From CAYRGG01 sp964423745 (GTDB lineage Bacteria > Pseudomonadota > Gammaproteobacteria > Competibacterales > Competibacteraceae), in the NCBI GenBank assembly GCA_964423745.1, contig CAYRGG010000075.1, positions 1 through 16,092 of the forward strand: a stretch of 16,092 bases of DNA, given 5' to 3'. The position numbers and the translations under genes are program-made. The notes beneath the pieces were generated by a model. The model searched no databases. It saw nothing but the letters and a program-made list of their open reading frames with translations, and was not told the DNA's origin. Of the stretch, positions 1 through 6,431 are shown one piece after another (positions within the stretch are counted from its first letter, which is position 1; each line of letters begins with the position of its first letter).

Positions 1-759
1 CCCATCCTTCGCTGCTACCAAAGTAGCTCCCATTCCAAAGCCGTGAACGGCTACCAATGTTGTAAGCCATAATGGTGCCATCGTGGGTGAGATCACACAT
101 GGGGAAACCATTTGGCTTAAAGCCACCAGAGCCGGTACAGAGAATCACAGTTTTGGCTGAAAAATTTAAAATTTTGTTTTCGTCTAAACTAAAACCCGAT
201 GCACCGACGACTCTGCCGTGCTCTTTATGCAGGTGCGTGACCATGACCCGTTCGATTAACGGAATTTTACGGGCATTCATGGGTTTGGAAAAACTTTGGT
301 GACACAATGGCGAATCAAAAAAGCCCCATTCAGTCAGTTCAGCCACCCGGTCCGCGGAATGCTCTAACAACTGGCAGGTAAATACCGGGTTGTTGGTGCC
401 AATGGCGGAGTCAGGTACTTTTCGAGGGACATTTTTGCGTTGTTTTTATCGTAGGCAAAAACACCTTTACCAAAAGGGGTTAAGCCGGAACTGCCCAGGC
501 GACCTTTGGAAACCATCATCACTTTTGCGCCAGCATCGTGTGCTTTGACCGCTGCGAATAACCCGGCGATGCCGCTGCCGATGACCAACACATCGGTTTT
601 CAGAAGATCGTCGATAAAACTGTCGCCATCAATAGTCGGTTTGTTTGGCTGTGGTGGCGCACCCATGGGTGGCAGGTTTGCCGCGAAGGCTGTTGCGCAG
701 ATTGCGGTACCGGCCACGCCCATAAAGGTTCGCCGGGAAATCTTCGTTTTGTCTAACAT
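1..759 (-). pseudogene. Tat-exported FAD flavoprotein (fumarate reductase/succinate dehydrogenase-like), frameshifted and cut by the window edge
   Basis: Translation starts at the ATG at 757-759, with a strong GGAGGT ribosome site (complement of 768-773) inside the end of the preceding ferredoxin gene. The N-terminus has a twin-arginine signal, SRRTFMG followed by a small hydrophobic stretch ending in ATAFA, so export to the periplasm is expected. An ADP-binding Rossmann motif (VLVIGSGIAGLFAA) follows, then SKGRLGSSGLTPFGKG, typical of FAD-dependent fumarate-reductase-like flavoproteins. The frame stops at 364, but an excellent continuation exists in another frame from about 415 leftward (DSAIGTNNPVF, WGFFDSP, FSKPMNARKIPLIERVM, VILCTGSGGFKPNGFPMC, DLTHDGTIMAY), so a net one-base indel lies at about 409-420. 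The C-terminal, substrate-defining part is outside the window. Substrate unknown. Whether the frameshift is real decay or a sequence error cannot be told here. Confidence 0.72.
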
Positions 760-764
760 AGTTG

Positions 765-980
765 TTACCTCCACGAAACCACCACCGGAATGGATTTTTC
801 CGGCGTAATGCTGATGGCATCGACGGGACAGTAAAGACGGCACAGATGACAGATCTGGCAATCTTCCGGGTAGGCGATATAGGCTCTTTTCCTGTCATGA
901 TCGAACTGAATAACATCAGTTGGGCAGGTTTCAACGCAGGTATTGCAGCCTATGCAACCGGCAATTTCATTGATTGGCAT
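765..980 (-). CDS. 2x[4Fe-4S] ferredoxin
   Basis: A 71-residue protein with two complete bacterial-type cluster motifs: C9-x2-C12-x2-C15-x3-C19-P and C41-x2-C44-x2-C47-x3-C51-P. It should carry two [4Fe-4S] clusters and act as a small cytoplasmic electron carrier. No export signal is visible. An AGGG ribosome site precedes the ATG. The stop codon lies 5 bp before the start of the Tat flavoprotein, whose ribosome site overlaps this gene's last codons, so the two are very likely translationally linked. Upstream, on the same strand, is the C-terminus of a ferredoxin-NAD(P)+ reductase-like protein. The set suggests an electron path from NAD(P)H through ferredoxin towards the flavoprotein. That path is inferred from order alone, and a periplasmic flavoprotein would need an extra membrane step. 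Confidence 0.88.
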   Translation of the reverse strand: MPINEIAGCIGCNTCVETCPTDVIQFDHDRKRAYIAYPEDCQICHLCRLYCPVDAISITPEKSIPVVVSWR

Positions 981-1004
981 TTTCTTTTACCCTAAAGCTT
1001 TCAC

Positions 1005-1318
1005 TTAAAACGACAGTTGCTCGTAATGCACGTTTTTGCCTGGCACCCCGAGTTTTTTCAGGGTTTTTTTGACCGCCTCAATCATGGGTTTCGGGCCACA
1101 CAGATAGACAGCCCAGTCGTCCATCGCATGAGAGCTCATTACCTGCGTGATAACCGTTTGATCGACCACACCTTGGTAAACATTGTCACCCTCGCAGCTC
1201 TCCTTGCAAACCAGCTGCTGTTTGAAGTCCGGCATTTGTTTTTCCAGCATTTTGATTTCATCTTGCAGCACCATGTAATCAAGCCGGTTGTTACCGTAAA
1301 TTAAACGCACCGGTCGCG
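1005..1318 (-). pseudogene. ferredoxin-NAD(P)+ reductase-like flavoprotein, C-terminal fragment
   Basis: About 104 residues match the NAD(P)-binding half of FNR-type reductases: VRLIYGNNR at the start of the nucleotide-binding domain, then WAVYLCGPKPMIEAV (the conserved CGPxxM motif), and a C-terminal aromatic residue (VHYEQLSF). The FAD-binding N-terminal half, normally more than 100 residues, is missing. Upstream the frame reads DPRPVRL and then loses similarity near the GGATCC at 1318-1323, where an oppositely oriented MarR fragment begins. A GTG at 1308-1310 could act as a start, but it sits in the middle of the family's fold and no good ribosome site is evident. The gene therefore looks 5'-truncated. 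It directly precedes the ferredoxin gene. Confidence 0.75.
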
Positions 1319-1576
1319 GATCCTTGTGCCGTGAGTCTGACTAATCACGGTCGAGACGTTTTAAAAAAGGTACGCGCGGCGTGGTGCGAAGTGGATCAGA
1401 TCATTGAAAATACTATCGGCCGTGAGAGGGCGCAGATGCTCGCTGAACTGGTAGGTGAGTTGAGGGATGCGCTGGGCGGACGGGCGCCAGGTCAACGTGT
1501 TTTACTAACTAAGGATACAGAAAGTAGAAGCTATCCGAAAAATGTTCGGAGTACGATGAGCAGGGATCCGAGATAA
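1319..1576 (+). pseudogene. MarR-family transcriptional regulator, C-terminal fragment
   Basis: From about 1331 the frame encodes VSLTNHGRDVLKKV, then AWCEVDQII, LVGELRDALGG and RAPGQ. This is the end of the winged-helix wing (VxLTxxG) and the C-terminal dimerisation helix of MarR-family regulators. The DNA-binding helix-turn-helix and N-terminal helix are absent, so it cannot be a working repressor. The similarity ends at about 1500 with the usual short MarR tail. The remaining codons to the TGA at 1574 run into the end of an IS5-family remnant on the other strand. No credible start codon with a ribosome site is present. The left border coincides with the point where the reductase fragment on the opposite strand ends. 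Confidence 0.65.
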
Positions 1577-1774
1577 ACAAAACTGCGGTAATTGTCGATA
1601 TGACGCTCTAACGGACGACGAGATGGCAAAATTTTTGCACCTAGGCGAACAACCGTTCTACCTTCCAGCGAGGGCGTAGTGGGCGACCGTCTTGGGTAGG
1701 CGGTTTTTCCGGTTGCCTTGCGATCATGAGAATACTCTGGGCGGCTAGCCGCTCATCAAGCGCGTCGCGATCTA
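1531..1774 (-). mobile_element. IS5-family transposase remnant (C-terminal ~80 codons, decayed)
   Basis: The minus strand reads DRDALDERLAAQSILMIARQ, then QDGRPLRPRWKVERLFA, a stop, LVVR, and after a one-base shift ERHIDNYRSFVYLGSLL, ending in FFG and a stop at 1531-1533. This is the characteristic C-terminus of IS5-type DDE transposases: the basic RWKVER block holding the catalytic glutamate, then FAWLxxFRRLVVRYERHI. Two lesions are visible. A TAG replaces the tryptophan codon after LFA, at about 1634, and one base is missing between VVR and ERH, at about 1608. The N-terminal two thirds, with the first catalytic aspartates, are absent. It is inactive. Its inner end abuts the promoter-like sequence of arsR. 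Confidence 0.8.
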
Positions 1775-1801
1775 TTGAATTTATTTCAATATGTCTATAA
1801 T
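1773..1801 (+). promoter_or_regulatory. putative arsR operator/promoter
   Basis: An AT-rich inverted repeat with 7-bp arms, TATTGAA (1773-1779) and TTCAATA (1785-1791), is followed by a perfect -10 hexamer TATAAT at 1796-1801. TTGAAT at 1775-1780 could serve as -35, though the 15-bp spacing is short. A dyad overlapping the -35 region fits autoregulation by an ArsR/SmtB repressor. If this is the promoter, transcription starts near 1808, downstream of the first possible start codon of arsR. Confidence 0.5.
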
Positions 1802-2179
1802 ATTGGAAATATAAAAAAAGAATTTATCATTACTGCACTTAGTGCCTTGGCTCAAGAGGCCCGCCTGGACATCTTTCGCTATCTGGTGGAGGTCGGGCCA
1901 GATGGAGTCTCTGCAGGGACGATTGGTAAGCGCTTTAACCTGCCCTTGCCCACGCTGTCCTTTCACTTAAAAACGTTGCAGCGAGCTGGATTGTTAGAAC
2001 GTCAACGGCAAAGCCGGTCACTTATTTATTCCGCTAACTTCAACGCTATGAACTCACTACTGGCCTATCTGACCGAAAATTGCTGCGCTGGCGACCACCA
2101 GGCGTGCCCTATCCCTTCTTGCGAAACGCAAACGGTTACAAATGCGGCAACCACAACCACCACATTCAAGCAAATCTGA
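1775..2179 (+). CDS. arsR: ArsR-family arsenite-responsive repressor
   Basis: A winged-helix repressor: ALSALAQEARLDIFRYL begins the fold, and the recognition region is LPTLSFHLKTLQRAGLL with the wing RQSRSLIY. The C-terminus carries C103, C104 and C111 (ENCCAGDHQAC), and C116. A C-terminal Cys-Cys plus third Cys is the As(III) sensor known from Acidithiobacillus ferrooxidans ArsR, so arsenite or antimonite sensing is likely. The start is uncertain. The longest frame opens with TTG at 1775, inside the putative promoter, and similarity begins only at about 1832. No ATG or GTG lies in frame between, so translation may use an ATT/ATC codon near 1826-1829, or the 5' end may have been replaced. 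arsC follows 13 bp after the stop. Confidence 0.85.
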   Translation: MNLFQYVYNIGNIKKEFIITALSALAQEARLDIFRYLVEVGPDGVSAGTIGKRFNLPLPTLSFHLKTLQRAGLLERQRQSRSLIYSANFNAMNSLLAYLTENCCAGDHQACPIPSCETQTVTNAATTTTTFKQI

Positions 2180-2192
2180 ATGTGATAAATAC

Positions 2193-2429
2193 ATGGATCC
2201 AAAAACCTACAATGTCTTGTTTATTTGCACTGGCAATTCCGTACGTAGCATCATGGTAGAATGTGCGCTGAATCGCTGGGGAGCCGGAAAATTTCACGCC
2301 TATTCCGCTGGTAGCCATACCAGAGGCGAGTTGCATCCCATGGCTCTGACGCTGCTAAATAGGCTGAACTATTCGACCGCAGGGCTACGCAGCAAAGACT
2401 GGCAAGCACTGACTACAACATCTCATTAA
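2193..2429 (+). pseudogene. arsC: arsenate reductase (low-MW phosphotyrosine phosphatase type), 3'-truncated
   Basis: MDPKTYNVLFICTGNSVRS contains the P-loop C-x5-R of thioredoxin- or glutaredoxin-linked ArsC enzymes of the low-molecular-weight phosphatase fold. It continues with YSAGSHTRGELHPMALTLL and LRSKDWQ, typical of the first half. The protein then ends after 78 residues (TTTSH, stop), against about 130-170 in the family. The second half is absent, including the resolving cysteines and the Asp-Pro catalytic loop, so arsenate reduction by this product is not expected. The gene starts 13 bp after arsR with only a weak ribosome site, so it probably depends on coupling. About 100 bp of unassigned sequence separates it from the next gene. 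I did not find the missing half in another frame there. Confidence 0.78.
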
Positions 2430-2529
2430 TCCTTAGATGCCATTGGCAACTGAGATCTACCACGTATTCCCATGGAACTTCGCATAGTATCTTTGCTTAA
2501 CGAAACACCACACACCTTGGAGTTTATCT

Positions 2530-3909
2530 ATGCTGCGGCTTCTTATCATCGGTGGCAGTGATGCCGGTATCAGCGCTGCGTTACGGGCGCGGGAGGTTAA
2601 CCCCGAGCTGTCCGTGACGCTAGTCTGCGCTGACGATTTTCCCAATTACAGCATCTGTGGCATTCCCTTCTATCTCAGCGGCGAAGTCGCCGATTGGCGT
2701 CAACTGGCTCACCGCAGCGCTGCGGAAATCGAAAATCAAGGCGTCACTCTGCTCACCCATCATCGCGCTCAGCATATCGATACCACCCATCAGCAGGTAA
2801 CCGTGGTGGATACCCGCACGGGGCAGTCACATCGCCTTGACTACGATCGCTTGATCATTGCAACGGGCGGGGTATCAACAACGCCTCCTATTCCGGGCGC
2901 TGATCTTCCAGGGGTTTTTTTTCTCCGTTGGATGAACGATAGTCTCGCAATTCATCAATTTTTGCTCGAACACCAACCCCGCTCAGTGGTGCTCATCGGG
3001 GGCGGTTATATTGGGATGGAGATGGCGGATGCACTCTGCTACCGGGGTTTAGCAGTGACCTTGATGGAAACCGCCGAGACAGTACTAAAGACGGTTGATC
3101 TCAGCCTTGGCCAGGTGGTTCAGCAAACCTTGCAGCGCCACAGCGTCACAGTGATAACCAATACCTCGGTCACCGCCATCGAGCGAGAAGCAACGGGCTT
3201 GGCGCTCATAGGTTCCGATGGTAGTTGCCACCAGACAGATATGGTATTGGTCGCCGTCGGTGCCCGACCGATGACCGAGCTGGCCGAGGCTGCCGGCATC
3301 AACACGGGCGTGGGCGGTGCTATTCGCGTCACCCGCGCCATGGAAACCAACATACCTACTGTTTATGCCGCCGGTGACTGTGTCGAGACTTGGCACCGGC
3401 TTCTTAATCAACCTAGTTATCTTCCGCTAGGCTCTACAGCCCACAAGCAGGGACGCATCGCTGGCGAGAACGCCGCCGGTGGCCAGCGGGAATTTGCCGG
3501 TTCTCTGGGTACACAGGCGGTCAAGATCTTCGATTGCGTCGTGGCGCGCACCGGGTTGAGAGACAGCGAGGCTATCGAGTTTGGCTTTCAACCCATGACT
3601 GTCGAAATCGAAACCTGGGACCACAAAGTCTATTATCCGGGCGCCCATAAATTGCGCATTCGTATCACCGGTGATCGTCACGACCAGCGTCTGCTTGGTG
3701 CGCAAATCTTGGGGCATCGTAACACGGAGGTGGCAAAACGCATCGATGTGTTCGCCACAGCGCTGTTCAACCATGCGCGGGTCGAAGATTTAAACGACCT
3801 TGACCTCAGCTATACCCCACCCTTGAGCAGCCCTTGGGATCCCATTCAGATGAGTGCCCAGGCATGGTGCAAAGCGGTTTACCCCCTAAATGATCACACT
3901 AGCGTATAA
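2530..3909 (+). CDS. FAD-dependent pyridine nucleotide-disulfide oxidoreductase (CoA-disulfide reductase/NADH oxidase-like)
   Basis: A complete 459-residue flavoenzyme. The FAD-binding motif IIGGSDAGISAA is at residues 6-17. A single redox cysteine, C43, sits in NYSICGIPFYLSGE, the hallmark of the CoA-disulfide reductase, NADH oxidase and peroxidase group. ATGG is at 111-114, the NAD(P)H-binding motif VVLIGGGYIGMEMA at 153-166, and the FAD-ribityl motif VYAAGDC at 278-284. A C-terminal dimerisation domain follows (AVKIFDCVVARTGL, AQILGH). GGAG at 2518-2521 gives a good ribosome site. Its place just after arsR and arsC matches genes of this family found in arsenic islands, but the substrate is not fixed by sequence. 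Candidates are CoA or another low-molecular-weight disulfide, or a polysulfide. It is the only intact enzyme of the ars block. Confidence 0.85.
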   Translation: MLRLLIIGGSDAGISAALRAREVNPELSVTLVCADDFPNYSICGIPFYLSGEVADWRQLAHRSAAEIENQGVTLLTHHRAQHIDTTHQQVTVVDTRTGQSHRLDYDRLIIATGGVSTTPPIPGADLPGVFFLRWMNDSLAIHQFLLEHQPRSVVLIGGGYIGMEMADALCYRGLAVTLMETAETVLKTVDLSLGQVVQQTLQRHSVTVITNTSVTAIEREATGLALIGSDGSCHQTDMVLVAVGARPMTELAEAAGINTGVGGAIRVTRAMETNIPTVYAAGDCVETWHRLLNQPSYLPLGSTAHKQGRIAGENAAGGQREFAGSLGTQAVKIFDCVVARTGLRDSEAIEFGFQPMTVEIETWDHKVYYPGAHKLRIRITGDRHDQRLLGAQILGHRNTEVAKRIDVFATALFNHARVEDLNDLDLSYTPPLSSPWDPIQMSAQAWCKAVYPLNDHTSV

Positions 3910-4142
3910 TCGTTATGGCAAAACAGAGCTTATCAACCACTCACATCCCGGAAACATTGACTCCCCGGTTCACTGTTAAAGTCTCTGGGCGGGTGCCCAC
4001 GGTGGAAACCTTGAAGTCTTTGCTCAGGTAATTTTTTACTCATAGCCAGTTCACCGGCTGAATAGCCCTAGGGGGGATTTCTTCCAAGGCTACTCACCTT
4101 TCATCGAAAAATCATCGTTCATCCTACATTTTGCATGGGCCA
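3910..4142. other. intergenic gap with one short unassigned frame
   Basis: The gap lies between convergent genes. One plus-strand frame (3915-4031) starts with ATG 5 bp after the preceding stop and encodes 38 residues (MAKQSLSTTHIPETL onward, ending LKSLLR). It has no ribosome site of its own and no recognised family, so it is not called as a gene. No terminator hairpin with a T-run is evident. A CCCTAGGG palindrome lies near 4067. Confidence 0.3.
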
Positions 4143-4841
4143 TCAGGATGGCTGCCAGCGTAGCACGATCTGCTCGGCGAGGTCAGTTAGGTCTGCTGCA
4201 GTAAAATTCGGTACGGGCACTCCTGGGGCAGGTAGGATGGCGTTGTGGGGACGTGTAATAAGTGCGCTACTGCAACCAGCAGCCTGGGCACCAATGGTAT
4301 CCCATAAATGACAGGCGACGAGGCACAGGTCTGATGTCTCCAAACGCATCTCTTCTGCCACGAGACGGTACGTTTCGGGGGCCGGCTTGAATTTTCGAAC
4401 CGCCTCGACACTGAAGGTGCGCTCAAAGAATCCACCAAGCCCGGCCCGTTCAAGGGGCATGGGCAAAGATGTGCTCGCCGAGTTCGTCAGTGTCACAAGC
4501 CGAAAGCCTGCATCGCGCAGCTGAGTAAGCGCCGGGACCACGTCAGGATGGGCCGGCATCGTATTCATCCGCTCCTTTAGTTCATCGATGTCGTTGTCGG
4601 CGACGGTTACGCCATGGATTGACGCGACCATACGCAAGGCTCCCACGGCCAACTCGCCGAACGGTGTGTAAAGGCCGGACAACGTCATTGTCTGGGAGTA
4701 GAGGATTAGTTGAGCAAACCACTCTCTCAGAGAGGATCGGTCGCCAAAGACGCGACCAAACAGGGGTTCGAGCGTGGTGATATCGAGAAGCGTCTCATTC
4801 ACGTCGAAAACGATGATCGAAGCAGGTTTGTCATGGAACAT
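4143..4841 (-). CDS. HAD-superfamily hydrolase, haloacid dehalogenase type II-like
   Basis: A 232-residue cytoplasmic HAD protein. Motif I is FDVNETLLD, with the nucleophile D13 and T17. Motif II is VTLTNSAS (S121). Motif III is RKFKPAPETY (K152, Y158), and motif IV is HLWDTIGAQAAG (D181). The helical cap insert after motif I and the length fit the (S)-2-haloacid dehalogenase class. Compared with Pseudomonas L-DEX, whose Ser175 and Asn177 line the active site, this protein reads A-C-H-L-W-D, so those positions become Ala and His. Activity on 2-haloacids is therefore uncertain. A GGA-type ribosome site precedes the ATG. The upstream gene on the same strand is the MDR oxidoreductase, 184 bp away, so co-transcription is possible. 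Confidence 0.83.
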   Translation of the reverse strand: MFHDKPASIIVFDVNETLLDITTLEPLFGRVFGDRSSLREWFAQLILYSQTMTLSGLYTPFGELAVGALRMVASIHGVTVADNDIDELKERMNTMPAHPDVVPALTQLRDAGFRLVTLTNSASTSLPMPLERAGLGGFFERTFSVEAVRKFKPAPETYRLVAEEMRLETSDLCLVACHLWDTIGAQAAGCSSALITRPHNAILPAPGVPVPNFTAADLTDLAEQIVLRWQPS

Positions 4842-4898
4842 AAGTCATCCTTTCTCAGTAATCGCCTGTACCTGTCGCGTCATCTGGAATGATGATTC

Positions 4899-5045
4899 CT
4901 GACAGCTTTATTCGATCTGTTCAAACGCGCCCGCCAGTTCAACGATGCGCTAACGGTCCTATGTCCACAGGCCGAGACCCTTGAGCAGCGGTACAATCCA
5001 ATGTACCGTCTCCTCGTGATTTCAATCACTCATGCAAATCGTTGA
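4899..5045 (+). other. coding-like fragment of unknown origin
   Basis: Between two minus-strand genes the plus strand is open for 48 codons after two TGA codons. It reads LFDLFKRARQFNDALTVLC, then QAETLEQRYNPMYRLLVISI, ending THANR. The composition looks protein-like and there is no start codon. It overlaps the end of the MDR gene by 20 bp. I do not recognise the family. It may be a relic of a deleted gene or chance. Confidence 0.25.
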
Positions 5046-6030
5046 TGAGAACAACTTTCCCCTGGGTTTGACCCGATTCCAAATGAGCATGGGCGTCGCC
5101 AACCTTACTAAAGGTAAACTGGGTTGCGTCCACAAGTGGGCGTAACTTGCCTTGATCCACTAATGCCGCCGCCTCACTCAACACATGGTGATATAGCCCT
5201 CGGCGGCCCTGTCCTGTGATCAATGGAATTAACATAAACACCACATGCAAGCTTAAGCTCTTTTGATGCATGGGGGATAGGTCTAATGTAACTCGCCCAG
5301 CCGTTGTGACGATCTCCCCATAATATGCCGCGGCAACGAAGCTATTTTCTAGATTGGGACCGCCGACGGTATCAAAGATCAGATCAAACCCTTTATTATC
5401 AGTCAACCGGGCGACATAGTCTGACGCAGATTCGGTTTTATAATTAATGGCTGCTGTTGCGCCGAAGGCTTGTGCTTCAGCAAACTCCTCATCGTCACCC
5501 ACCGTTGTGTAAACATTTGCGCCCGCATGTACCGCTAATTGCACACCAATATGACCCACGCCGCCTAATCCACCATGCACCAATACATCCCGACCAGCAG
5601 GCGCCTTTGCCTTGTTGAATAAGGCATCCCAAGCAGTAATAGTCACCAGGGGTAGCGCTGCAGCCTCTGCCATGGTTAGCGATGATGGTTTTTTTGCGAT
5701 GGTGTCTGCATCCACGAGCATGGTTTCGCATAAGGCACCGCTCACCGCACTGATGCCTCCTGAACAACCGTATATTTCATCGCCGACAGAAAATTGTTCA
5801 ACATCATCAGCCACTTCTGTGACGATTCCCGCGATATCGCTATGTAAGACGGCTGGAAAGGGCGGGGCAATCGCGGCAACCGCGCCACTGCGAATTTTGC
5901 AATCAATTTGATTGACGCTACTCGCCATGACTTTCACGATGACATGACCTGGTTTAAGTTTCGGGGGGTCTATCTCAGTTAAACCAAACACATCAGGTGC
6001 GCCAAATTGTTCAATGACCATGGCTTTCAT
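5026..6030 (-). CDS. zinc-independent MDR oxidoreductase (quinone oxidoreductase-like)
   Basis: A 334-residue medium-chain dehydrogenase/reductase. The N-terminal GroES-like domain begins MKAMVIEQFGAPDVF with the SSVNQIDCKIR segment at 37-47, where quinone reductases have SxNPxD. The nucleotide-binding domain has VHGGLGGVGHIGVQLA at 151-166, the NADPH Rossmann motif of quinone oxidoreductases and enoyl reductases. The catalytic zinc cysteine and structural zinc loop of alcohol dehydrogenases are missing. It probably reduces a quinone or an alpha,beta-unsaturated carbonyl with NADPH. The exact substrate is unknown. GGAG lies 10 nt before the ATG. A truncated LysR gene is divergent from it, which suggests it was once under LysR control. 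The HAD gene follows on the same strand. Confidence 0.85.
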   Translation of the reverse strand: MKAMVIEQFGAPDVFGLTEIDPPKLKPGHVIVKVMASSVNQIDCKIRSGAVAAIAPPFPAVLHSDIAGIVTEVADDVEQFSVGDEIYGCSGGISAVSGALCETMLVDADTIAKKPSSLTMAEAAALPLVTITAWDALFNKAKAPAGRDVLVHGGLGGVGHIGVQLAVHAGANVYTTVGDDEEFAEAQAFGATAAINYKTESASDYVARLTDNKGFDLIFDTVGGPNLENSFVAAAYYGEIVTTAGRVTLDLSPMHQKSLSLHVVFMLIPLITGQGRRGLYHHVLSEAAALVDQGKLRPLVDATQFTFSKVGDAHAHLESGQTQGKVVLINDLHE

Positions 6031-6067
6031 CGGTTATCCACTCCGGTTTATTTACAGTAAAAATAGT

Positions 6068-6078
6068 CGTGTCACACG
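6068..6078. promoter_or_regulatory. small perfect dyad upstream of the MDR gene
   Basis: CGTGT-C-ACACG is a perfect 5-1-5 inverted repeat 38 bp before the MDR start codon, between that gene and the LysR remnant. Such a dyad could be an operator for the lost regulator or another repressor. A convincing -35/-10 pair was not found next to it. Confidence 0.3.
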
Positions 6079-6085
6079 GGTCTAA

Positions 6086-6412
6086 ACCAGTCTCGTCATC
6101 TCGTTCAGAATGAGCGGTAACCGCGCCGCCAATGATGGTGACCTGGTCAGACGCTGGTGTGTCGCAGGTTATGGTCTGGCCGTTAAATCCTGCCTCGACA
6201 TGTCCACTGATTTGTTATCAGGAACGGTCATAAGCCTTATGCCCGAGTTTAAACCCACACCTACTGAACTATGGCTTATCTTCCCGAGCAGACAGTCGAT
6301 TACACCCGCTGCCCGGTTACTCAGAGATACTTTCAAAGTGAGGTGTAATCATATTTTGAATCAACTGATTTCAAAAGGTATTTTAGACGACAGCGTTCTT
6401 ACCGCTCAATAG
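6086..6412 (+). pseudogene. LysR-family regulator, C-terminal effector-domain fragment
   Basis: Open from 6086, the frame reads NRAANDGDLVRRWCVAGYGL, then LLSGTVISLMPEFKPTPTEL and LIFPSRQSITPAARLLRDTF. This is the last ~80 residues of a LysR substrate-binding domain (NNGxxLxxAxxxGxGIa; LxxGxLvxvLPxY; YPsrxxxsPxvrxfxdf). The helix-turn-helix and first effector subdomain, about 200 residues, are absent, so it cannot bind DNA. LysR genes usually face their target with their 5' ends together. Here the C-terminal half sits directly beside the MDR start, so an internal deletion removed the 5' part. An ATG at 6110 lies inside the fold and has no ribosome site. Confidence 0.78.
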
Positions 6413-6431
6413 CTCCCCCAACCGCTGATGA

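Noticed and set aside
1318..1323. GGATCC sites as proof of cloning scars throughout
   Set aside because: The sites near 1563, 2194 and 3836 lie within continuous, recognisable protein-coding similarity. Only the one at 1318 coincides with a real join, so it is kept as a caution and not a conclusion.
2472..2564. 30-codon frame starting MELRIVSLLNET before the flavoenzyme
   Set aside because: It has no ribosome site and overlaps the start of a well-supported gene in another frame. Likely chance.
3905..3910. TATAAT at the end of the flavoenzyme gene as a promoter
   Set aside because: It lies in coding sequence and has no suitable -35 at 16-18 bp. There is no clear gene downstream on that strand.
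3915..4031. 38-codon frame starting MAKQSLSTTHIPETL
   Set aside because: It has an ATG but no ribosome site, no recognised family and no conserved neighbour role. Noted only in the gap entry.
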